Below, in pieces: positions 1 through 5,659 of a stretch of DNA of 5,659 bases (positions are counted from its first letter, which is position 1; every line of letters begins with the position of its first letter). The notes beneath the pieces are model-generated. The model had not been told where the DNA came from. It worked only from the letters and a program-made list of their open reading frames with translations, and made no database searches. Location: NCBI GenBank assembly GCA_937872085.1, contig CALMQK010000153.1:1-5659 (forward strand). The letters run 5' to 3'. The position numbers and the translations under genes were made by a program. The DNA is from an uncultured euryarchaeote (GTDB taxonomy: Archaea > Thermoplasmatota > Thermoplasmata > UBA10834).

Positions 1-2
1 AG

Positions 3-50
3 GGCGTCACGAACGGCTTCGTCAATGGAGCAGGCGCCGTCAACGGCTTC
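3..50 (+). repeat. Asn-Gly repeat tract in the N-terminal region of the surface protein
   Basis: In the frame of the first gene, these 16 codons read as a GxxNGxxNGxGxxNGx pattern, with three Asn-Gly pairs. At the DNA level 3-20 (GVTNGF) and 33-50 (GAVNGF) are imperfect direct copies, 14 of 18 bases identical and 30 bases apart, with the last nine bases identical. The tract lies just before the basic, membrane-proximal part of the protein, so it is predicted to be cytoplasmic or part of a long leader. I recall similar Asn-Gly-rich leaders in predicted Thermoplasmata membrane proteins, but this is memory, not a search. The repeat probably extends beyond the window. Confidence 0.6.
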
Positions 51-2180
51 CGGCTGTCCTACCAGCAGAGGAAGTTGAAGGTTGCGGATTTCACACTCAC
101 CAAGAAACTGATCGTGGTCTCAGTGCTGGTCGCGCTCATCGTAGCGTTGCCCTACGCACTCGTGTATGCCTTTCCGAAGGAGACCGTCAGCATCGACGGC
201 TATTTCATGGACTGGCTGAAGGTCCAGATGTACCATGATGTCCCCGACTCCCCCAACCCGGACATCTCCATCTCGGACTACGCGATGAAGTACGATGCCA
301 GGGGGACGTACTTCTACCTCGATACGCAAGGTCAGCTCTTCTCCGGGAGGGGAGGCGGGGCTGACGGCTTCTACATCTTCGTCGATAGGGACGGGAACGC
401 CCTGACAGGTTATTCCGTCCACGGCCTGGGCGCGGACGCATGCATCGAGCTCATCGGCTGGAACTCGAGCCTGGCCAGGCAATCGACATATCTCTTCGAC
501 AAAGATTCGAACAGCTCGGACTTCGGCGGGTTCCATCTGGTGTCGGAGCCGAGCGTGGCATTCTACGGCAGCCAGATGGAGGCCGGGGAGAAGTTCTCGA
601 TCAACGCGAACTCGAAGGTCGCGATCCAAGCCGTTCACACAAACATGTCTGGAGATTGGACGGACGTGAACTTCCGGGCTAAAGGTCCATCGATCGCGGT
701 TGAGGAGAACCAGAACGGTCCGTCCATCATCTCGAACTTCTCCGATCAGCGGGTCATGACGATCACAGTCTCCGGGAAGGGAGCGCCTTCCGTGCTCGAT
801 GGCCTCAGGTTCGATTTCCTGGGCAACGTCACTCCCTTATCGATGATCGTGACCAATGGCGGGGGAGCCCTGGCTTCATCATACGATTCGGAGCTGTTGT
901 TCTACAACCCGATCTCCCTCAAGGCTGACTCAGAGATCAGCCTCGACGTTCTCGTCCGTTTACCTTCAACTCCTTTGACCGGCTCGTTCGGCCTGCAGCT
1001 GAACAGGACTCACGGAGTGGTCGCTGGTCCGAACGTGACCTGGCTGCTGAGCACGGTCCAGACAGGAGCTAGGGTGGCCTATCTCGGCTCGGCCCCATCG
1101 AGCGTGGTCATCGACGGCGCCTTCGGGGACTGGTCGTCCAGGATGGGCGTCGACGATGCCCTGGGTGACGCGCATTCGAGCATAACGAACGACGACAAGA
1201 GCGGGAACGTCGATATCGCGACCGTGAAGGCCGCTTCGACGGTCGATGTGGCGTCCTTCTACATGTCCGTGAACGGCACAATGCTCGGTGGCTCCAGCGT
1301 GCCGAAGAGCTTGGTCCGGTTCGCCACCCCATCAGGTCCCGCCGGGAATGTGACGAACATCACACAGTCGATGTATGGCGCCGATTTCGCCTTCGTGTTC
1401 ATCGATACTGACGGTAACCAGAGCACTGGGTCGTCGATTGGCGGGGCGGAGGCAGCCATCGCGATGATTGGAAAGGACAACTCCATCATATCCAGCAGGA
1501 TCTATCGATTTGTCAACGATACATGGGGCGATGTCGGCCCTGCTGATGCTGCCATAGATCAGTACCAGCTCGAAGTGAGCGGCGCGTACTCCGCGCTGGG
1601 GCTCGTGAGCGGGAAGGCATACACGGTGACGTTCCTTGCCGAGGACTGGAGCGGTCGTCAAGACGATGCCCGTATGGACCTCGTCGCTCACATCTCGTCA
1701 GGCACCAAGTATTATGGCGGCATAATCATCAACGAGGTGTTCAGCAAAGGTGGTCCCCAGGACTGGATAGAGTTGATGAACACCGCCTCCACATCAATCG
1801 ACATAAGTGGCTACACACTGTACGCCAGCGGAGTGCTCGTCTACACCTGGCCTGCGGGTTCGATCATCGGCCCGGGCCAACTGCTTCTCACGAACGGGCT
1901 TGAATTCTCCAAGTCCCAGAGTTATCGGCTGAACACCGGCTCAGGGGCGCCGGTCGACGAGGTCAGTACGCCTGAATGGCATGAGATGTCGTATGGCCGC
2001 ACTGGCGCCCCGCCCTATTCGACATGGGCCTCATTGGCCTCTACCCCTGGGGCCCTCAACGTGGGTCAGACGACCATCCCCGAGTTTGGCAACTTCATCG
2101 TGCCCTTAGCGATAGTACCAATAATCATGATTGCATTCAGACACTCGAAGCGAGTGGAAGGACCGCCTGAGGAAGAGTGA
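3..2180 (+). CDS. Large archaeal surface protein with two DOMON/CBM9-like modules, a lamin-tail-like domain and a PEFG-type C-terminal tail (5' partial)
   Basis: Predicted membrane-anchored extracellular protein; substrate unknown. Numbering is from the TTG at 75 (701 residues). Residues 11-33 form a hydrophobic anchor after a basic stretch. Two related modules follow, about 37-204 and 344-540. Each opens with an IDG..(M)DW-type motif (I40-D41-G42, I347-D348-G349) and carries an Asp-rich DxDGNxxTG motif (104-112, 444-452), as in DOMON/CBM9-like beta-sandwiches. Residues 205-330 look like a beta-rich spacer. Residues 549-662 (IIINEV, then DWIELMN and IDISGYTLY) fit a lamin-tail domain. The end has IPEFG (668-672), a hydrophobic segment to 688 and RHSKR, resembling archaeal PEF/PEFG-CTERM tails, then an acidic tail. 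Twelve N-x-S/T sequons fit an exported glycoprotein. The TTG is probably not the true start: the frame is open to the left edge and encodes an Asn-Gly repeat. Domain calls are from pattern recognition; function is unassigned. Confidence 0.85.
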   Translation, partial: GVTNGFVNGAGAVNGFRLSYQQRKLKVADFTLTKKLIVVSVLVALIVALPYALVYAFPKETVSIDGYFMDWLKVQMYHDVPDSPNPDISISDYAMKYDARGTYFYLDTQGQLFSGRGGGADGFYIFVDRDGNALTGYSVHGLGADACIELIGWNSSLARQSTYLFDKDSNSSDFGGFHLVSEPSVAFYGSQMEAGEKFSINANSKVAIQAVHTNMSGDWTDVNFRAKGPSIAVEENQNGPSIISNFSDQRVMTITVSGKGAPSVLDGLRFDFLGNVTPLSMIVTNGGGALASSYDSELLFYNPISLKADSEISLDVLVRLPSTPLTGSFGLQLNRTHGVVAGPNVTWLLSTVQTGARVAYLGSAPSSVVIDGAFGDWSSRMGVDDALGDAHSSITNDDKSGNVDIATVKAASTVDVASFYMSVNGTMLGGSSVPKSLVRFATPSGPAGNVTNITQSMYGADFAFVFIDTDGNQSTGSSIGGAEAAIAMIGKDNSIISSRIYRFVNDTWGDVGPADAAIDQYQLEVSGAYSALGLVSGKAYTVTFLAEDWSGRQDDARMDLVAHISSGTKYYGGIIINEVFSKGGPQDWIELMNTASTSIDISGYTLYASGVLVYTWPAGSIIGPGQLLLTNGLEFSKSQSYRLNTGSGAPVDEVSTPEWHEMSYGRTGAPPYSTWASLASTPGALNVGQTTIPEFGNFIVPLAIVPIIMIAFRHSKRVEGPPEEE
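2177..2180 (+). other. Four-base stop/start overlap (GTGA) coupling genes 1 and 2
   Basis: The TGA stop of the surface protein (2178-2180) overlaps a GTG start at 2177-2179. A purine-rich GAGG at 2169-2172, inside the end of the upstream gene, could serve as the ribosome site, with a short spacing of four bases. This is the usual geometry for translational coupling within an operon. An in-frame ATG at 2189, four codons on, is the alternative start; the same GAGG would then be 16 bases away, which is long. Confidence 0.65.
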
Positions 2181-4318
2181 GCTACACCATGGCTGCCGGG
2201 ATCCCCCCCGAACCGAAGAACGGCCCCGCAAGGGCGCCCGCATCATCGTTCGCGAACATGCTCAGATCGTTCGACGAACGGTCAGAGGCGGACAGGCCCT
2301 TCGTGCCGATGGTCGGCGGGCCGAGGTTGTTCGTGCTGTTGCTGTACGCGTCGGTGCTCGTGGCTGTTGCCATCGAGTTCTTCGCCAGCACTAGGATATG
2401 GTACGGCAGCTGGTCGATCTACAACGTGTATGTGCTGACAGTGACGGGTGTGTTCGTCTTTTTCGGAATGATCATGCTGTTCTCGTCCACGCGCCGAGGC
2501 CCTGATGAATATGGCCTGCCCGTCCCGAGGCTTTTGCTCGCAACACTCGGGTTCGTCCTACTCTCGCTGAGCGGGGTGGCCATGGTATATTGGGGAAAAG
2601 ACCTCGGTGCGTGGGCGATTCTATTGAGCATGACGCTGCTGTATGGGTTCCTCATGATGGTGCTCGCGTCGGATACAATCACCCATCACGACAGTCTCAG
2701 GCTGATGATGTATGGCACCGGAATCGTCTTGATGGTGCTGGTGCCCGTGCACGAGGCCTTCAACGTCGCCAGGACCCCCTCAGACACATTCTTCCTGTTC
2801 ACTCTGTGGAACCTCGTGCTCCTGATCTCGGGGATGGTGTTCGCCCTCATCTCTGTTCAATCACTTCAGACAAGGGACGGCTACCTGGGGGCGTGGCTGA
2901 TCGGGGCGATGGCGATCTTCCTCGTCGCGTTCCACGAGCAGATCGGGATCGTGTCGTCGCACACTTACTCGGAATACGACAGGACGCTCGCTTTCATCGG
3001 AGTCACGTTCTCCTTCCTGCCGCTGATGCTCTATGTGTGGCGGGAGCGCGTCTACATCTTCCTCTGGAAGAGGATGAGGTCCGCGAACGCGCTCATCGAG
3101 TCCGGGGATTACAAGGGTGCCCTGAAGCAGGCCGACGGGGCGATCCGGCAATGCTCACGCGTGGGGATAGAAGACAGGTTCGCGCTCCCTTGGACCCTTA
3201 AGTCCGATGCGCTCTACCGCATGAAGGACTATCAGAAGGCGATGGTGCACTATGACACCGCGTTGAGCATCGAACCCAAGGACAGCGTCTCATGGTGCCA
3301 CATGGGGAACATGCACGCCTTCGCGGGCAAAGATGACCTGGCCCTGAAGGCGTTCGACATGGCCATCAAGGCCGATCCTGAGAACCACAATGCCTGGAAC
3401 AACAAGGGTGCGGTGTATCAGCACATGGGCATGGACGAGGACGCCCTGATATGCTTCGACAAGGCGATCACATATGAGCCCCGGATGTTCGATGCCCACC
3501 TGAACATGGCGAGGCTGTTCTCCAAGTTAGGCCATACGACGGACGCTCTCGAGCACTATCGGATCGCACTGGAGATCAATCCGGGAAGCGAGATCGCGAA
3601 GCAGGGGATGCACAAGGAGCACTTCAGGAGCATGTGCCTGGACCAGATCAACGGCTGGGAGCAGCTGGGCCTCGACACGAGCTACCTCAGGTCCTTGCTG
3701 GATCAGGAGCCGACCGAATTCGTCAAGAAGTCCAAGGAGTTCCTCGCGAACATCGTGAATCAAAGGGCGGAGTTCAGTGTCGTGCCGGGGATAGAGCATA
3801 TCGACATGAACAAGGCCATCAAGTCGATACTCCAGATCACTGAAGGGGAAGGCGCCACCATTGATCAGATGGCCGATGCCACCAACCTGAAGAGGCACGA
3901 CCTGATCCTTCCGCTCGCGCTGCTCATGGAGACCGACCACCTGCACTTCAGAGGAGCAGGAGGGAAGGATGTTTACATATCCAAGGGGAAGGCGCCGGAG
4001 AAGCCCCCAGCGGTGCCAGTCAAGACCGTAGAGACGGTCGTGGTGGAGCCGCTGGAGCAGCCCATCAAGACGCAACCGATACCAAAGCATGGGCCAGTCG
4101 TCAAGCATCCTGAACGACCCCTGGCGAAGGCGATCGCCAATAGGAAGGAGAGCCGCGCTGAGAAGAAGGCCGAGAAGGCCGTCCTTAAGTCGCACAAGGC
4201 TCCCAAGCCGCAGCCACGACCCGTTCCTCCGGCCAAAGTGCAGATCCGCAGGGAGATCGTGAAGGTGGAACCCACCGCTTCGATCCTCTTCTTCAGGAAA
4301 CACCCCAAGAAGCGGTGA
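2177..4318 (+). CDS. Eight-helix membrane protein with cytoplasmic TPRs, winged-helix-like domain and basic tail
   Basis: Unrecognised as a named family. The 713 residues, numbered from GTG 2177, have a 48-residue polar N-terminus and about eight hydrophobic helices (roughly 49-72, 83-103, 118-138, 144-164, 176-192, 204-226, 237-254, 270-287). The charged WRERVYIFLWKRMR that follows places the rest in the cytoplasm. A degenerate TPR covers about 302-335; four good ones follow with exact 34-residue spacing (W339, W373, W407, H441). Residues about 487-526 form a helical segment (W494, G498-L-D, repeated Leu and Phe) similar to short motifs I associate with archaeal signalling or regulatory proteins. 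Residues about 545-603 look like a winged helix: two helices around TIDQMADATNL, then a beta-hairpin-like end. The last 110 residues are Pro/Lys-rich and end in FFRKHPKKR. TPRs imply a protein partner. The winged helix may bind DNA or only mediate protein contacts. Start choice rests on the GTGA overlap. Confidence 0.85.
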   Translation: MSYTMAAGIPPEPKNGPARAPASSFANMLRSFDERSEADRPFVPMVGGPRLFVLLLYASVLVAVAIEFFASTRIWYGSWSIYNVYVLTVTGVFVFFGMIMLFSSTRRGPDEYGLPVPRLLLATLGFVLLSLSGVAMVYWGKDLGAWAILLSMTLLYGFLMMVLASDTITHHDSLRLMMYGTGIVLMVLVPVHEAFNVARTPSDTFFLFTLWNLVLLISGMVFALISVQSLQTRDGYLGAWLIGAMAIFLVAFHEQIGIVSSHTYSEYDRTLAFIGVTFSFLPLMLYVWRERVYIFLWKRMRSANALIESGDYKGALKQADGAIRQCSRVGIEDRFALPWTLKSDALYRMKDYQKAMVHYDTALSIEPKDSVSWCHMGNMHAFAGKDDLALKAFDMAIKADPENHNAWNNKGAVYQHMGMDEDALICFDKAITYEPRMFDAHLNMARLFSKLGHTTDALEHYRIALEINPGSEIAKQGMHKEHFRSMCLDQINGWEQLGLDTSYLRSLLDQEPTEFVKKSKEFLANIVNQRAEFSVVPGIEHIDMNKAIKSILQITEGEGATIDQMADATNLKRHDLILPLALLMETDHLHFRGAGGKDVYISKGKAPEKPPAVPVKTVETVVVEPLEQPIKTQPIPKHGPVVKHPERPLAKAIANRKESRAEKKAEKAVLKSHKAPKPQPRPVPPAKVQIRREIVKVEPTASILFFRKHPKKR

Positions 4319-4388
4319 GCTCGAGCGCCCCTCCACAAAGTTCTAGAGGAGCCTCCTCAATCCTCCCCCAGCAGGAGGGAAGCGGGGT
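4319..4388 (+). promoter_or_regulatory. Intergenic leader with complementary GAGGAG / CTCCTC / CCTCC / GGAGG blocks
   Basis: This 70-base gap separates the TPR membrane protein from the permease. GAGGAG (4346-4351) can pair with CTCCTC (4353-4358), realistically as a five-pair stem with a three-base loop. CCTCC (4362-4366) can pair with GGAGG (4374-4378) across a seven-base loop, and that GGAGG is the likely Shine-Dalgarno sequence of the permease. The pyrimidine blocks could also pair with the other purine block, so alternative folds are possible. I see no convincing archaeal TATA box/BRE and no T-run for a terminator, which favours read-through from upstream. Regulation by folding is an inference. 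Confidence 0.4.
4374..4379 (+). promoter_or_regulatory. Shine-Dalgarno site of the permease gene
   Basis: GGAGGG matches the anti-Shine-Dalgarno end of 16S rRNA well. It lies nine bases before an in-frame TTG at 4389 and fifteen bases before the ATG at 4395. The spacing favours the TTG, whereas start-codon frequency favours the ATG; the two differ by two codons only. Confidence 0.65.
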
Positions 4389-5659
4389 TTGAGCATGCTC
4401 ACATTCTTCAGATATTCGTTTCAGGGGGTGCTCAGGAACAAGCGTCGCTCGCTCTTCGCGGCCCTCGGGATCGCCCTCGCGATGGCGCTGGTCTCCGGCT
4501 CCCTGATAGCCGTCGACTCGTCGGCCTACGGTCTGCTGAGGTCCGCCGTGGACAAAGTCGATGTGGATTTCACTGCGTTGCAGTACCCGATCATCGATTC
4601 GACCGTCAATACAGACACCTTCAACGCTTCGGTTGATGCGATAGAATCCGTAAAGAGCGTCCAGGAGGCGAATCCTTTCGTCACGGTCCACGGATGGACA
4701 TTGCCCAACCCCCAACAACCATCGTACTCTGACTACGGAGATTGCTATCTCGCATTCCTCCCCAGCGACTCTGACAGGTTTCTGAAGGCTGAGGGGATCT
4801 CGGGGACGATGCCGGACGACGGCACGGTCGCAATCCCAAAGGATGTGGCAGATAGTCTCGACGTCGGCATCTCGGACACGATCACGCTATCCATGGTCAA
4901 GACCCAGCATTACTATTCGCCAATGGTCTATGCGTACAACAACTCGTATCTCAACCGTACGTTCATAGTCTCGCAGATCTGGACGCAGGACTACAGCGGC
5001 AATGGCGGAAGTGTTCCATACCACTCTCAGATATACGATTCGACATCCACTTTTGGCCCCAGAGTCTACCTGCCCAACGAGTGGGGAACCCCTATAGTTC
5101 TGAACATGGCTTCATTCGATTCCGTGATGACTCCCGAGACCCGCGACTTCATCATGGGCTATGCCTCGATTTCGGTAAGTTATCTCATTTGGATCGACAG
5201 GGACAAGGTGATCGACCTCGCAAACATTGATGCGACCGTGAAAGGGATCGAGTTCATCCAGCACAGGCTCGAGAGGCAGGGCCAAGTCTCTGGTTTCTAC
5301 GTCTCAGCCAGCCCGCTTGTGAGCGCGCTTCAGAACATGCAGCCCCAGCTCGAATCCCAGAAGGTCCTGTTCATGGCACTGTCGCTCCCCGTCGTCGCCC
5401 TCGGAACTTATCTGTCGATAGTCGGTGTGGACCTGGGCGTGACATCCAGGAGGCGCGAGATCGGGATACTGAAATCGAGAGGGGCGAGCAACCGACACGT
5501 CTTCTTCTCCTTGATCCTCGAATCTGTCATGCTGGGGGCGTTCGCCGCGCTAATCGGACTTCTCATGGGCGTCGTCGTGAGCAGATTCCTGCTGGGCTCT
5601 GCGGTCTCGCTGTCCTCTGAAGCAGCAGGCGGAAGCTCTTCCTGGACGGATTTCAAGCT
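4389..5659 (+). CDS. FtsX/MacB-type ABC transporter permease (3' partial)
   Basis: This is the membrane subunit of an ABC system of the FtsX/MacB/LolC type, which usually works with a separate ATPase on envelope substrates or in mechanical signalling. No stop occurs before the right edge. From ATG 4395, 421 full codons are present. RNKRRS (14-19) precedes the first membrane helix (about 20-40), as in MacB-type N-terminal regions. Residues about 42-322 form a large extracellular domain with three N-x-S/T sequons (N77, N182, N187) and one Cys (C117). The second helix is about 324-347. The cytoplasmic loop SRRREIGILKSRGAS (351-365) is the hallmark of FtsX permeases, and a third hydrophobic stretch spans about 369-400. 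The sequence stops after a Ser/Gly-rich stretch, so at least one further helix is expected. TTG 4389 is chosen for its nine-base spacing from GGAGGG; ATG 4395 is nearly as likely. Substrate is unknown and no ATPase lies in the window. Confidence 0.92.
   Translation, partial: MSMLTFFRYSFQGVLRNKRRSLFAALGIALAMALVSGSLIAVDSSAYGLLRSAVDKVDVDFTALQYPIIDSTVNTDTFNASVDAIESVKSVQEANPFVTVHGWTLPNPQQPSYSDYGDCYLAFLPSDSDRFLKAEGISGTMPDDGTVAIPKDVADSLDVGISDTITLSMVKTQHYYSPMVYAYNNSYLNRTFIVSQIWTQDYSGNGGSVPYHSQIYDSTSTFGPRVYLPNEWGTPIVLNMASFDSVMTPETRDFIMGYASISVSYLIWIDRDKVIDLANIDATVKGIEFIQHRLERQGQVSGFYVSASPLVSALQNMQPQLESQKVLFMALSLPVVALGTYLSIVGVDLGVTSRRREIGILKSRGASNRHVFFSLILESVMLGAFAALIGLLMGVVVSRFLLGSAVSLSSEAAGGSSSWTDFK

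Noticed and set aside
75..77. TTG as the translation start of the surface protein
   Set aside because: A purine-rich AGAGGAAG precedes it, but with no usable spacing, and the frame stays open to the left edge with a patterned Asn-Gly coding sequence. The gene is better treated as 5' partial.
120..638. 172-residue open frame on the minus strand
   Set aside because: It is antisense to the first DOMON-like module, rich in Arg/Val/Asp as expected of a shadow frame, and has no recognisable motif.
2590..3201. 203-residue + strand frame inside the TPR membrane gene
   Set aside because: It is Arg-rich and out of frame with a convincing membrane/TPR protein; no independent ribosome site or domain supports it.
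3527..4336. 269-residue open frame on the minus strand
   Set aside because: It lies opposite the TPR gene, has biased Leu/Arg/Gly/His composition typical of the complement of GC-rich coding DNA, and shows no domain. The + strand frame has clear TPRs here.
4346..4358. GAGGAG-C-CTCCTC inverted repeat as a transcription terminator
   Set aside because: The stem is short, and no T-run follows as expected for archaeal or intrinsic termination. It is better described as a possible leader hairpin.
4319..4388. Separate archaeal promoter for the permease
   Set aside because: No convincing TATA box with a purine-rich BRE is visible in the gap; read-through from the upstream genes is the simpler reading, though a promoter inside the upstream gene cannot be excluded.
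4293..4718. 141-residue minus-strand frame across the intergenic gap
   Set aside because: It overlaps the start of the FtsX-type permease and the end of the TPR gene, with no motif; the + strand permease explains the region.

Overview
The window reads as a GC-rich archaeal chromosome segment, most likely from an uncultured Thermoplasmata-type lineage (Thermoplasmatota). The grounds are indirect. They are an Asn-Gly repeat tract before a membrane anchor, a surface protein ending in an IPEFG-hydrophobic-basic sorting-like tail, a multi-spanning membrane protein fused to TPRs and a winged-helix-like domain, and GTG/TTG start candidates with GGAGG-type ribosome sites. No rRNA, tRNA, CRISPR array or mobile element was seen, and lineage cannot be proved from this stretch.

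All three genes lie on the + strand and fill almost the whole window. (1) Positions 3-2180 encode a large envelope protein whose frame is open to the left edge, so its true start is probably outside. It has an Asn-Gly repeat tract, one membrane anchor, two DOMON/CBM9-like beta-sandwich modules, a lamin-tail-like domain and a PEFG-type C-terminal tail. (2) Positions 2177-4318 overlap it by 4 bases (GTGA) and encode an integral membrane protein with about eight membrane helices, about five TPRs, a conserved-looking helical segment, a possible winged-helix domain and a basic Pro/Lys-rich tail. (3) After a 70-base gap with complementary purine and pyrimidine blocks around a strong Shine-Dalgarno sequence, an FtsX/MacB-type ABC transporter permease begins near 4389 and runs off the right edge.

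The tight spacing suggests one transcription unit: an exported, probably glycosylated surface protein, a membrane scaffold or regulator with a cytoplasmic protein- or DNA-binding half, and an envelope-type permease. A shared job in envelope assembly, surface protein handling or envelope sensing is a reasonable inference but is not shown by the sequence. The most unusual items are the Asn-Gly tract, the membrane-TPR-winged-helix fusion, and the possible Shine-Dalgarno-masking hairpin before the permease.
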